64,000 nucleotides of DNA, taken from the NCBI GenBank assembly GCA_021234155.1, contig JAJEKV010000024.1:12872913-12936912 (forward strand). The letters run 5' to 3'. Positions 44,901-56,560 of the stretch are shown in pieces; within the stretch, counting starts at the first letter, position 1; every line of letters starts with the position of its first letter. The translations under genes were made by a program, and so were the position numbers. This DNA comes from Isoetes taiwanensis (lineage: Eukaryota > Streptophyta > Lycopodiopsida > Isoetales > Isoetaceae). The notes beneath the pieces were generated by a model. That model did not search any database. It saw nothing but the letters and a program-made list of their open reading frames with translations, and was not told the DNA's origin.

Positions 44901-47900
44901 GGAAGGGAACTCGTTTCTTGCTGCTCAAACTTACATCAAATTGGCCAATAACAACAATAAGGCAAAACCTGAAATCGTGCAGATGAAAATCTAGAGCTAA
45001 GCCAAAATAGTTCTGATCTAATATGCAGAATATTAGATCTGAACACAGTTGGCAGTATGGTGAGGGAGGGCAGATGGAGACCATGGCAGGAAATCTCCAT
45101 ACTGGTGCAGGATTCAAGTTTTAACAGAAGTATCTATAATGCACTAACCAGACCCAATAGATGGCCAGGCACTGAAATAAAGGAGCAAAATTGGGCATTG
45201 GATGGAGGTGGATATAAAGTAGCTAAACTTTACTCTATTCTGTTGGATTCACAGGAGACAAAAGTGGCTACTCAATGGAATTGCTTGGATGATGAAGCTG
45301 TTCGAGCTATCAAAAAAGGCTGGAAACTTCAGTGTGCAAAAAAAGTTATCCTATTTAGATGGCTGGTGTTGAATAGGAGTCTTAAATCCAATACATTCCG
45401 AGCCAGGTATAATGACCAAGTAGTGGACACATGCCCTCTAGGATGTGGACAGCCAGAAACATCTAATCATATTTTTCTCTGTCCATGGTTGTCTCCCTTC
45501 TGAAATTGGATTGGCCCTCATATAGGTGCAACCCCTGCTCTGGAGTCTGGCCTCTTTGATTTCCTTGCAAATGGCTCTTCTTTTCTGGATACAATCAGAA
45601 CCCTCTGTCTATGGTCGATTTGGAAACATAGAAACAATGTAGCTATCAATCACTCTCCTCCAGACATGAACTCCTTGAAAACAACTCTTCAATTAGAGTT
45701 AGCAGAAGCAGCTATAGCACACATAATGAAAAAAGGCTGTAACTATGACAGAGGGTGGGATACCCTGGGCTCTTTCCAAGGGTTCTATTCATTCTTTACT
45801 GCTTACTTTAACAATTTGTCTGATGTCCATAACAGATTATCTGGTGAAGAAACATCATGAAGGGGGCCATGCCCGAGAGGTTCCGGAAGGTACACGTCCA
45901 ATGACGCACAAGGAGACTCTCGAGGCCCTTCTCTGGGTTAAAACTGAAACAATTATGATACAAACTCTGAAGCGAGTGCTGCAGGATGGGGACATATGGC
46001 AGTTTAAGAGTGAGCTCAAGCCATATTTTGAGGAAAAGCTTGGCATTTGTGAGGGAGCCCGTGAGTCCTGGATTTTATACATCTTGGGTGCCACAGCATG
46101 TGGAGCAGTTGAATTGGATGAGCTGCTGCATAAGCACACAGATCAGGCCTTCGCGATTATCACTTTGGATGGAGTGCATGAAGATTAAAATTGCAGAAGC
46201 AGGCTTCCTTGAAGAACAGCAAATACTTTTTTATATGATCCACACTTAACTTTATCTATTATATTCCTTTTTTGTCTTAAACTTATAATAGTGTTCTGCT
46301 TTAGTTGAAATCTCCTCCTTTGGAGTGTCAGGGCCATTTTTGTGGTGGCCTTATAGCAGAGTTTCACTCTGCCCTTTTGTATTATCATGTACTACATGTA
46401 ATATAATACTGCCGTTTCTCCAAAAAAAAAAAATATATATGCAGAATATATTAATGTGCAAGCATAATTTGGCCCGCAATCCAAATCGAAGCTCAAGCTC
46501 CTGAATTGATTCAAGGATTGCAAGAGCTGGATTAGAAGAAAAATGTTTTAAATCTAAGAAGTCTATCGATTATCCTTGTATGACATATGAAGAAGCATGG
46601 ATATGGCTAAGGTAGGGTTCTACCTGCTCAACCAATTCCTCTGCCATGTGCCTAAGACATATGTGTCTAATTTCCAAGGAAAGGATATCCAATCTATCTC
46701 TGTGCACTTGGGCACATTAGCATCAGCTTATTGAGTATCTTTTCTCGCGAAGGTCTCTAATTCTTAAAGCGTGGCCTACTGGCCCTGATTAATTGACAAA
46801 TCGAAGGAAGAAAAAAGGACGAAGACCAATCCCAGCATAAAATCTGAACACAGATTCAGACCCCTTCACTCTACTCTGCAATGCTTTTTCATGCATTCTT
46901 GGAACTGCACTGTAACAAATACAAATGAATAAAGAAAAGGTCATGTAGATATACTAAAGCCTCACCTATACTTCCTTATGCCTCTGCAACTACGACTGAC
47001 CCATTCACCATATATAATAGGTCTGCTTAAGAAATTCAAGATCAAAAATTACATGCATGCCACAGACACAATTTTAACTTTGAAGTTGCCTTTGAGAGTT
47101 GATTCCCGGCCAATGCCGAAAAGAGCTCCCCGCCGCCACAACAAAGCTCCCTAAGTTGACCGGATATTTATGTCCTGTTTTAGCAGACGACAGGAAATTG
47201 AACCCTGCTCTAAGCAATGCAAGAGGGTTAGAACGAATCAGAAGTAGAATAAAGCTTAAAGAAGAAGAACAAAGAAGTAGGAAAAAGAAAACATAATCGA
47301 TCTTGTAGCCCAGACCTGCCTCTGTTCTTATCATTTCTGTGAGCAAGTAGATGAAGCAGAAACAAATGAGGTGAGGTCTCACTGGATCTGCCCGATCTGT
47401 GAGTGAAAATTCCCCCGTTGCTCCAAGCTCCAACACTAATGCTGCTTGATCGTTGCCCTAGCTTGATCGCCCTTGCACTGGTTTGATCTGCACCGTGATT
47501 TAGGCATAATATATTAATGTGCAAGCATAATTTGGCCCGCAATCCAAATCGAAGCTCAAGCTCCTGAATTGATTCAAGGATTGCAAGAGCTGGGTTAGAA
47601 GAAAAATGTTTTAAATCTAAGAAGTCTATCGATTATCCTTGCATGACATATGAAGAAGCATGGATATGGCTAAGGTAGGGTTCTACCTGCTCAACCAATT
47701 CCTCTGCCATGTGCCTAAGACATATGTGTCTAATTTCCAAGGAAAGGATATCCAATCTAGCTCTGTGCACCTGTTATTTTGGGCTACATTAGCATCTGCT
47801 TATTGAGTATCTTTTCTCGCGAAGGTCTCTAATTCTTAAAGCGTGGCCCCTCACCGCCCCGATTAATTGACAAATCGAAGGAAGAAAAAGGACGAAGACC

Positions 47901-48499
47901 AATTCCAAAGATAAAAATCACGAACACGATTCGCACCCCTTCACTCTTACAAAGACACTCAATGCTTTTTCATGCATTCTTGAACCGGCACTGACCAAAC
48001 AAATACAAATGAATAAAGAAAAGGTCATGTAGATATACTAAAGCCTCACCTATACTTCCTTACGCCTCTGCAATTGCGACTGACCCATTCACCATATATA
48101 ATAGGTCTGCTTAAGAAATTCAAGATCAAAAATTACATGCATGCCACAGACACAATTTTAACTTTGAAGTTGCCTTTGAGAGTTGATTCCTGGCCCGCCG
48201 AAAGAGATCGTGCCTGCCACAACAGCTCCCTAAGCTGATCGGAAGCAGACGACTGACCCAGAGGGTTAGAACAAATCAGAAGTAGAATAAAGCTTAAAGA
48301 AGAAGAACAAAGAAGTAGGAAAAAGAAAACATAATCGATCTTGTAGCCCAGACCTGCCTCTGTTCTTATCATTTCTGTGAGCAAATAGATGAAGCAGAAA
48401 CAAATGAGGTGTGGTCTCACTGGATCTGCCCGATCTGTGAGTGAAAATGCCCCCGTTGCTCCAAGCTCCAACAGTAATGCTGCTTGATCGTTGCCCTAG
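41930..48499. repeat. Array of four staggered partial tandem copies
   Basis: Copy 1 about 41930-43440, copy 2 43727-44899, copy 3 44900-45033 plus 46437-47507, copy 4 47508-48499. Each contains GGACGAAGACCAATCCCAGC-type, CGAATCAGAAGTAGAATAAAGC and GGTGAGGTCTCACTGGATCTGC landmarks. Copy borders are at different points of the unit (copy 2 jumps at TATGTCC|GGAAGG, copy 3 at GGCATAAT|ATATT). Minus-strand frames of 112-129 codons beginning MELGATGAFSLTDRADPVRP or MLELGATG... recur in copies 1, 3 and 4. Copy 3 is interrupted by a LINE. Confidence 0.85.
45034..46436 (+). mobile_element. 5'-truncated LINE with poly(A) tail and target-site duplication
   Basis: The insertion is flanked by the 13-bp duplication ATATGCAGAATAT (45021-45033 and 46437-46449) and ends in an A12 tail at about 46422-46433. 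The frame 45057-45503 then 45510-45860 (one stop between) encodes the reverse-transcriptase C-terminal zinc-binding region: KKVILFRWLVLNRSLKSNTF, then CPLGCGQPETSNHIFLCPW, followed by CLWSIWKHRNNVAINHSPP. The reverse transcriptase core and endonuclease are missing. A further frame 45745-46188 (HKETLEALLWVKTETIMIQ ...) near the 3' end is unrecognised. Confidence 0.9.
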
Positions 48500-50160
48500 G
48501 AAAAGGAAAAAAGCAAAGAAAGAGTAAAAAGAAAGAGAAAAATGGCATGGAAAAAATGAAAACAAGAACAGAAATAGAGAGGGAGAAAGGAAAGGAAAAA
48601 GGGAAGGGTGGGAAAAGGAGAAAAAGGTAAGGGAAAGGGGTGGGAAAAAGGGGACGAACAAAGCATATAGGAAAAGGGGAAGGGAAAGGAAAAAAGAAAA
48701 AGGGAGATTGAATGGGGAAAAGGGAACCTGGAAAAAAGGCAGGAGGAAAAGGGCAAAATTGAAGAAAAGAGCAAAATTGAAGCGAAAATATGGTATCGAA
48801 AAAAGAAAGGGAAAAGGTTAGAGAGAAAAGGTGAAGAAAGAGATGGAAAATAGCATGGAAAAGGGGAAAGGGGAAGGGAAAAATAAAAAGAGAGGGAAAA
48901 AAGGAAGATAAAAAGGCATCGAGAAAAGGGAAATTAGGGAAAGGGTGAGAAAAGGGTGGGGAAAAAGCTGAACAAGAAAAAGGTGGAAGAAGGGGACGAA
49001 TAAAGTGCATGGGAAAAGGGAAAGGAAAAAAAGAAAAAGGGAGATGGAAAGGGGAAAAGGGAACCTAGAAAAAAGGCAAAAGGGAAGGCGGAAAGGGCAT
49101 GCAAAAAAAAGGGAAAAGGGAAAGGGTGAAGAAAGGAAAAAGGGAAGCAAAATAGGGCATCGAAAAAAGAAAGGGAAAATGTTAGAGATAAAAAGTGAGG
49201 AAAGAGAAGAAGGAAAGGGGAAAATGGCATAGAAAAAGGGACAGAGAAAGGGGAAAAGAAAAAGAGAGGGGGAAAATGAAGACAAAAAGGCACCGAAAAA
49301 AAAGAAAGAGGGATGGGAAAAGGAGGAAAAGGGAGGGGGGAAAGGGTGGAGGGCAAGGAATGAAAAAAGACGAAGACAGGAAGGGAAAAAAGGGGACGAG
49401 AAAAAAGGGAAGATGGAAAGGATGAGGAAAGGAAAAAAAGGAAGGGAAAAAGAGCATGGGAAAGGAAAAAAAAAGGATCAAAGGAGAAAGAGGAAGAGGG
49501 AAAAGGCGGAGGAGGATGGGGAAAAAAGGAAAAGGGGCACATAAAAAAGGTGGAGAAATGCGAATGGAAAGAGGCATAAGAAAAGGGAAAGGGAAAGCGA
49601 AAATGAAAAGGATGGAGGAAAGGGAAAAGGAAAGGAAAAAAGGGCATGGAGAAAAGCGAAAGGGTGGGAAAGGGAAGGGAAAGGGAAAAAAAAAAAGGGA
49701 AAGCGGAAAAGGGGAAAAAAAGGCACCAGGAAAAGGGGAGAGGGAAATGGGAAAAAGAGCACATGATAAAGAGAAAGAGGGTGGGAAAGGAAGAAACGAG
49801 CCACATGAAAAGGTGGGGAAAAGAGAAGAAAAAAAGGCATGAGAAAAGAAAAAAAGGAAAGGAAAAGAAAGGGGAAAAGAAAAGGGAAAAATGGGAAGGG
49901 TGGGAAAACGATGAAGAGGGAAGAGAAAAAACCTATCAAAGAAAGAGAAAGGGAAAGGGAAAAGGGGGAAGGGGAAGGGGGAGGGAAGGGATGGTGAAGG
50001 GGGCTAAAAAAAAAAAAAAGGAGGGGGGGGAAGGAAGGAAGGGAAAAAGATAACGTGCAGGAAAAATAAGACAAAGGGAAAAGGAAAAAGGAAAGTGTGT
50101 AGGATAATGAGGAAAAGGGGAAACATAGAATAGAGCAAAAAACAAAGGGAAGGGTATTAA
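48500..50160 (+). repeat. 1.6-kb polypurine (GGGAAA-type) tract
   Basis: Almost every base on the plus strand is A or G, with irregular GGGAAAAGG / GGAAAGGAAAAA words and rare GGCATG/GCATCG interruptions (GGCATNGAAAA recurs at roughly 48540-49830). Long frames on both strands (Lys/Glu/Arg/Gly on plus, Phe/Pro/Leu/Ser on minus) are by-products. It starts precisely where tandem copy 4 ends. Confidence 0.95.
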
Positions 50161-50273
50161 ATTCACAAAAACCTTTGACAGCTCAGCAGAACTGGGCTTG
50201 GTTTCTATTATATTGATTTATGAAAAGAAGACTGGGCTGAATAAGTTTCCATCCACATAGGTTCCCAACTTAT

Positions 50274-50301
50274 GCCCAGCAACGCTGGGCACCATTACTA
50301 G
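50274..50301 (+). mobile_element. Helitron-type 3' terminus (plus orientation)
   Basis: Hairpin GCCCAGCAACGCTGGGC, then ACCATTA, then CTAG followed by T at 50302. The presumed body lies to the left, i.e. over the polypurine tract and part of the tandem array. It mirrors the minus-oriented end at 40480. Confidence 0.7.
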
Positions 50302-50384
50302 TCTCTTATTAATGTTCTATTTGAAGTTATGAATGGATTTATGAATTATAGTAGTTCTTCTGCTATACCTCTTGTGCTTGTGGG

Positions 50385-50650
50385 GATTATAGGGGATAGA
50401 GACCTAATGGCTATGTAGAAGTAGAGATGCTCCTAGCTAGAATCCCTTAAATTCCAAAAAATGCGGTCTATGCACAAGAACCCACCTGGCTGTGGATGCT
50501 ATGTTGCGATTGAGCACCAGATAACGGGGACATTGGTGAAGCGGGGGTGGAGCCTTATTGAGTGTGGCTACTAGGGCTCCTACAATGCGCTAGGCTAATC
50601 CGTTCCCGGAGGGTTTGTGATTCCGCGGGAGAGTAGTCACCGCGATGGAA
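50385..50650 (+). repeat. LTR-like fragment shared with 2.3 kb and 15.4 kb
   Basis: GGGGATAGAGACC, GATGCTCCTAGCTAGAATCC and ATGCGGTCTATGCACAAGAA have counterparts at 15450-15540; the first part also at 2345-2410. No primer-binding site follows here. Confidence 0.6.
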
Positions 50651-51153
50651 TCACCAAAATCAGGGTAAAGCTATTTTCGCCCAACATAAAGCATAGGAAA
50701 ATATCTTTTACAAAATAGGTGTTTGGTATATTATAATGTGATGTGAAATAATGAGTGAAGAGATAAAGGACTTTGAGGTGTTGCCTCTCGAGGGCACCAC
50801 ACTTAAAAATTATATTTCCACATCATAAATGATGACTAGGTATGACGTTTCACGTATTTATATGCCTTTTGGGTATAAATACATGACACGTCATTATGAA
50901 TAATTAATGAAGGTTAGCTATGTAAATCATTAATTATTAAGGTAGAAACCTAAACCTAAACCCTAATTCGAATTTAGGGCTTCACATTAAAAGGCTAAAA
51001 TAGTCAATTAGTAAATGGTAACTAAACTAGAATTGAAAAAAAAAAAGGGGGGGGGAGAGGAATTGACTAAGGAAGGGAGCGCCATGAGAGTCGAGCGCCA
51101 ACACCTGCGCCAACCCTTCATTTGTCTACGGCTAGAAGAAGTCCCCCACCCCG

Positions 51154-53170
51154 ATGGATGAGGCTTTGTTAGAAGTTGTTCTCCAGGGGCTGGGATTCCT
51201 TCACATCCCTTTGGAAAACCAAGATTCCATTTTAGTTGTAGAAAATTTAGTTATATCTGCGGTAGAAGGTAGATCTAGAGTCGTTTTTGTAGAATCAGCT
51301 TCAATTTCATCTATCTCTGCATCTTGTGCTTTGATAGAGTTGGATCTCTAAGAGTCTCTGCCCATAATTCCCAACCTTACAGGGCTGTTGGGGAATAGTT
51401 TTGAAAGAAACCTCTTCCTGCCGACTTTGGGCCAGAACCGATCTTTCAATGGGCTTCCTTCTTCGATTTGTAGCCAGCATGAGTTATTCGAGAAATTGAA
51501 GTAGTAGTGTGGAGTTTTGCAGCAACAAACTAATTTTAGGTTGTCTCAAGGTTCAAAGTGTTGGCCTTTTGGAATTCCGTGCAGTGGGACCCCAGAAGGG
51601 AACTTCTTGGATCTTCTAGTGTCAGTAGAGAATTTCCTCCTTTTCTTTGTTGTCACCTCGTTCGGTTTTTCGAGAAAAAGTACAGTGATGTCTGGATGTT
51701 TAATCGTTGGAAAAGGCCTCTTTCTTCCTCTGCCTTTTCTGGTTCTTCGGAGGCTCTTCTTCGGCTTCCTCGAGAATCTTGTGAGACCCTTTGGACGCCT
51801 TTGGATATGAGGCCTAAAGGTACTACTGGGAAGCTCTTGGCAGGAGGTTCATCCTCTAAAAGGAAGCCTTATGAATATAAGAATACAGATCCGATCGTCA
51901 TCATCAAATCATGGGACCAAATCTTTGTTTTGGATGATAAAAAAGATCAGGCTTGGATCAAGATGAAGGAACTGAGAGCAGCCTTTGACATTATAAGAGA
52001 ACACCAAGAAGCAGCGGCCCATTCAAAGGATTCAGAGATGGACATTCTGCTTTATCAGTTCATCAGGGTTAAAACTGGGCATACCAAAGATGACTGCTAT
52101 AGTCTCAAAAATCATATTTTTAGGAGGTCTATGACGGAAATGTTGCATGTACCTAGAACCTTGGCTGAAGAACTGGAAGATCTGGGATGGAAATCGAAAG
52201 CCTCTTTCAAATTGGTTAAAATGTGGGAAGAGGCGGAAGACCACGTCATTGAGGATTTCCGAAAGGGCTTCAAAAACAGGTTTCCTTCATTCGCGACTGA
52301 TCCTCTCAAGGAAGTGGATATAAAATATAAGACCTATCAATTCCCGCTGCAGCCTACCAACAAATGCGAGATTCAAGATAGCAACGGTTACTTTCACCCA
52401 TATAGAGGCAGGTACCTATGAATGCCCGAATTGCAAGATGATTGTGGGAAAAAACATGGACAAAAACAAAACACAGGTTTCAAAACAGATGCTGAAATCC
52501 TCTATCCCGATGATGGGCAAGTACAACAAGCTTAATAGTAAATCTTATAAAGATGTCTTGCTCAATTCTTTCGATTCTGTTAAAAAATTGATATTAGAGA
52601 GAATAATAGAGATTTTATTGACCTTAATGCTATTGAGGATAACTTTGCTATAATCAGAAATTCTAAACATGGGATCCTCGTCCACTTTCCCAGAAATGTC
52701 CCCTCCATTAGTGAGGTCAAGCATTGGATTACCAAGTCTCAGCTCATCCCCATCATGTCTATCCTCAAGCTCAATGCTAGAACTTATCAAATTATCTGTA
52801 GCGAGGAAAAAGGGGTCAGGTTAATTCTGACTAGGAAGATTAATTAATTTTATATTAGGAAATCCTATGTATCTTATGAAATGGGATCCTGATTATTCCC
52901 CGGGATTATTCCACAATTGTTACCACTACTTGGCTTACCAGTGTCAATCTTCTTCCTGAGTTTTGGACTACCTCTCACCCTAATGCTATTGCTAGCAGTC
53001 TTGGGGAAGTTATTCAAGTGTCTATTCCTCAAACTAATTTCCCTGTTGTTTGCATTCAAAAGAAGATCCAGTCCTCTTGGCATGATAAGGTGGTTTGCAA
53101 AATTGGTCTCAATATCTTTATTGATCTTCAGATTAATACTCAAAAAGCCCTTATCCCAAAACTCCTAATG
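51154..53170 (+). pseudogene. LINE ORF1-like region with DUF4283-like part
   Basis: An open frame at 51558-52421 contains a Lys/Ser-rich start (GGSSSKRKPYEYKNTDP), an acidic/helical middle and FIRVKTGHTKDDCYSLKNH. Downstream, in mixed frames, come FAIIRNSKHGILVHFPRNVP, KHWITKSQLIPIMSILKLNA, WDPDYSPGLF and NFPVVCIQKKIQ, which fits the DUF4283 type of plant LINE ORF1 and related retroelements. Frames change near 52430, 52870 and 53000. It precedes the LINE endonuclease at 53619. Confidence 0.5.
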
Positions 53171-53618
53171 CCATTCCTGTCAAGGGAAAAGAGATAGTTG
53201 GAAACTCAACTCAGCACCAAGTTTGGAGATCTAAGCTCAACAGCCTATTGTAAGTAAGGAGAAAGGGAAAAGCGGCAATAAAAGTATCACAACTAATTCT
53301 CTTCCCCTTATGGAGATGAAGATTCGTGGAGGTGTTATTTTTTAATTTCCTTCTAAGTTCTCTATTAATATTAACCCCATGAATATGAATGTCTCTATTT
53401 TGGATTGGGAGATCAAAGATAATTTGTGGTTTATGAGGGCATAACCAAGGATGATCAAAATGATATCTCGAGCACCGATATGCAAGAAGATAGTGATTTG
53501 GATTATTACGAGAAAATATAATGGTCTCTTGTGATAAGTAAAAATAAAAGAGGTAAAGGAAGGTATAAGAACTTGGAGCCTATTAGGAGATCTCCAAGGT
53601 AAATTTAACCACCCTCAA

Positions 53619-55250
53619 ATGGATATAAATCTTAGGGGAATCACTTGGAACCTCCAGGGGATCAATTCCAATCAGAAAAGAGGTAGATTGAAGGTTTGTC
53701 TTAGCACTCTAAATTTAAATTTTATTTTCTTTCAAGAGCACAAAATTCATGATGATGGCATTGATTTTATTTTCTTTCAAGAGCACAAAATTCATGATGG
53801 TGGCATTGATAACATTATTTCTGGAGTTCTTCCTGTCAACTTTAACCATTGGTCTCTTAAAGCTAACAACGCCTCTGCATGTATCACCATCAGGGATAGG
53901 TTCTATACGTATTAAATTATTTTTTCAGACGTATAAAGTCCAAAAATACATATTTTTAGGTTAAATACGTATTTTTCGTATTTTTAACCTACCGGCCGGA
54001 AAAAAAAAATTTCGCGTAAGCGAAACCTTCAGTTTCGCTTACGCGAAAATTCAAAAAAAAAAAAAACTTCATTTTTTTTTTTTTTAATATTTTCGCGTAA
54101 GCGAAAACTTGAGTTTCGCTTACGCGAAAAAAAAATTTCGAAAAAAAAAATTCATTTTTTTTTTAAATTTTATTTTCGCGTCAGCAATGATACCCACCCT
54201 CGGCATGGCACAATTCAATGTAGCACGCCAGGCGAGGGTCACCGCAATAATAATAAATTTTTTTTTCACAGTGGCGATCGGTTTCGCTTATGCAAAATCG
54301 GAAGGTTTAAACTTCGAAAAAAAAAAAAAAAAACAATTTTTTTTTTTTTTTAGTTTCGCTTACGTGAAATTTTTTCGAAGCCGGAAATTTTTTTGGACGT
54401 ATTTTTGACGTATTAAACGTCAAATTTGTGCCGTATTAAACGAAAAATACGTATTACGTATAAAACGTATACAGTATTGAACCTATCCCTGATCACCATA
54501 GCATGGCATAGTAGAATTAATTTGGGTGATATTTAGATGGTGAATGACAATTTCAAATGATGGCAGATTATTCATGGAATGATAATAGCTCTGGTTAATA
54601 TTTATGCCTACCATCAGAGGGAGCTAGGTTGTGGCATAAAATTAAAAGTAGTTTGGATAACATCCCTTATGATGAATGTATCATGGGTGGGGATTTCAAC
54701 ATGGTTACCCACAATTTCATGAGGAGTGCGAATTTTAGAACCTTAAGCGATGGGGAAGGCGACAACTGGTCTAACCTCCTCACAAGTCATCACCTCTGCC
54801 TTGCTAGAGTGGTTTCCCACTCTTGTAGTTGGAGTGATCATAGGGATCAGCCTATTTGTTGCCTCCATGATAGATTTTATCTCAGTAAAATTTTTTGGAC
54901 AACAGCTTGAGGGTTACCAACATGTCTAACTATACTCTTTCAGATCATTTCCCCCAGCTCATTCAGATCAAGGGAAACAACAACCAAAGGAAAAGAAACT
55001 CTTATTTTAAACTAAATACCAGTTTGCTGGAGCATGAGGATTTCATCACCAAGCTGAATCAGATTCTAGATCAGGAGGTTAGACCTGATGGTCACACTGT
55101 CGATGGATGGATTGGTGGGTGAGAACTTCTAAATGAATCAAAAACTGGCTTAAGGTCTGGGGTAAAGAGATGCACCAGCGAGAAACAACTAGGTTGCAAG
55201 ACTTGAGGAAGGAAGGAAGTATATTTTAACTTCCGCGGAGGCCAAACTTG
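53619..55250 (+). pseudogene. LINE ORF2, endonuclease/exonuclease/phosphatase domain
   Basis: Ordered APE-type motifs: GITWNLQGINSNQKRGRL, FIFFQEHKIHD, MGGDFNMVTHNF, SCSWSDHRDQP-type region, DRFYLS, and LSDHFPQLIQI, then YFKLNTSLLEHEDF and KEMHQRETTRLQDLRKEG. The reverse-transcriptase core is absent. A 48-nt tandem duplication repeats FIFFQEHKIHD (53715-53810). A hAT MITE (53891-54491) splits the domain, and a minus-strand LINE end cuts it after about 55250. Confidence 0.85.
53891..54491. mobile_element. hAT-type MITE, complete, 601 bp
   Basis: Terminal inverted repeats CAGGGATAGGTTC / GAACCTATCCCTG (13 bp perfect, weaker similarity further in) and a perfect 8-bp target-site duplication ATCACCAT at 53883-53890 and 54492-54499. 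TIRs starting CAGGG with 8-bp TSD are typical of hAT. Inside are repeated hairpins of TTTCGCGTAAGCGAAA and A/T runs; no coding frame. It inserted into the LINE endonuclease. Confidence 0.93.
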
Positions 55251-55319
55251 ACCTATGAGACGGTACATGCAGTACAAAAAGCAGATAAAACCACACCAAA
55301 AAGACAAATGCTACTATAC

Positions 55320-56190
55320 AATGTGTCCCTACTACTGGGATGAAAAAACCCCCACATGGGAGGAAAAACCCTGGTAGTAGGCTCTCAGATCCCTTGTCCT
55401 GTAAGGGATTCTCTGACAGTAGAGACTTGCAAAATGTAGGATGCGAGACGTGCAACCATTGGCGATGCCAGCAATTGATGCAGCGGTGCCGCAGAGCATC
55501 TAAGATCAGCATGTGTTGCTCGGATATGCGTATATGCCGGACACTCTTGCAGAGCATGGTGCTCATCCTCTACTGTCCGCATGTGGCAACACTGGCATAT
55601 TCTCTCATGCCGGGGGATTCTCTGCCCTCCATCTGTAGTCCAACGATCTGTTTCAATTCGGAGATGATGGGACCCCGTTCTCACGGAGGCAATAGCTCTC
55701 CGTTTCTTCATAGATATATGCGCTTTCAAGTACTGGTGTGGGCCATGTTCCAGTGTTGGATTAATTTGCGTGTGATAGTGCTCTGTTTTAGGCTTTGCAC
55801 GAGTGGCTGCATCCCACAGAGTGGTGGCAAAACGCTCATTCAGGTGTGCAGCTTGTCCCTGGGCATCAGGCATAGCCACAATCTGCTGGTAGTCTATAGA
55901 TCACGTTGCGAACCACCCCTGACAGTGCTCCTGCCATACCCTCTTCAGTCGTTGTGGCTCTTGTGCCAATAACAAAGCCCTCGGGGGAAGACGTTGTGCA
56001 TCCATGCTGGTGACCTTGTGGAAATATGCAAGATGTCTGCGCATAGCGGAATGTTGCAGGGGCCAGAACCCAGTCTCATATAGCAAAATCTGATAAAAGG
56101 TATTAGCCTGTCTTGCCTTATGTCTTTCCAAGAATGTACTGCAAATAGTTGCTGGAGAATCAGACAAAGGCAGCCAGAATCTCTGGAATT
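55320..56190 (-). pseudogene. Minus-strand LINE 3' end (RT C-terminal region)
   Basis: Frames on the minus strand (56167-55901 and 55879-55385) read YETGFWPLQHSAMRRHLAYF and then RAIASVRTGSHHLRIETDRW, followed by IPRHERICQCCHMRTVEDEH and HALQECPAYTHIR. This is the zinc-binding tail common to non-LTR retrotransposons (RIPRxERxCxxC...VEDExHxLxECPxY). A frame change lies near 55890. After the stop a foldback with AACCC-rich arms (55327-55385) forms the probable 3' end; no poly(A) seen. It is unrelated to the plus-strand LINE it interrupts. Confidence 0.75.
55327..55385 (-). repeat. 3'-terminal hairpin of the minus-strand LINE
   Basis: CTACTAC...GTAGTAG arms around GGGATGAAAAAACCCC and GGAAAAACCCTG. 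Similar to 19438-19505. Confidence 0.7.
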
Positions 56191-56224
56191 TTTTCTAAGC
56201 CTGCTATGGCATCCGATCTGAGGT

Positions 56225-56560
56225 AGAATTATTGTAGAATTGAAAAATCTAAAATTCCAAGATGGTCAGGATATACGTCTCCATGTTGCCAAACTTCAAG
56301 AGAAGTTTGATCAACTGGCCAATGCTGGACCGGATTATGCTCTTTCTAATCCTTAGAAGAAGTTATGTCTTTATACTTCTCTTCCACCTACATGGACACA
56401 TACTGTGGAACTCATGATGATCTCCAGGAAACTGCAACTTGGGCTGACATTGTTGAAGATCTGGAGGAGATATGTCTTATGCACAAGCAAAGTGGTGATC
56501 ACAACAAGCTTGAGCAGGCATATATTGCACAAGCAAGGAATTCATCTAATCCTCAGTTTC
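56225..56560 (+). pseudogene. Ty1/copia gag (UBN2-like) fragment
   Basis: DIRLHVAKLQEKFDQLANAG, then KKLCLYTSLPPTWTHTVEL and, after a frame change, WADIVEDLEEICLMHKQSG resemble the copia gag region with its SLP.. motif. An in-frame stop (near 56357) and the frame change show decay. The right edge is the repeat border at 56561. Confidence 0.5.

Noticed and set aside
48496-50166. Long Phe/Pro/Ser and Lys/Glu frames
   Set aside because: Translation of a purine tract, not genes.
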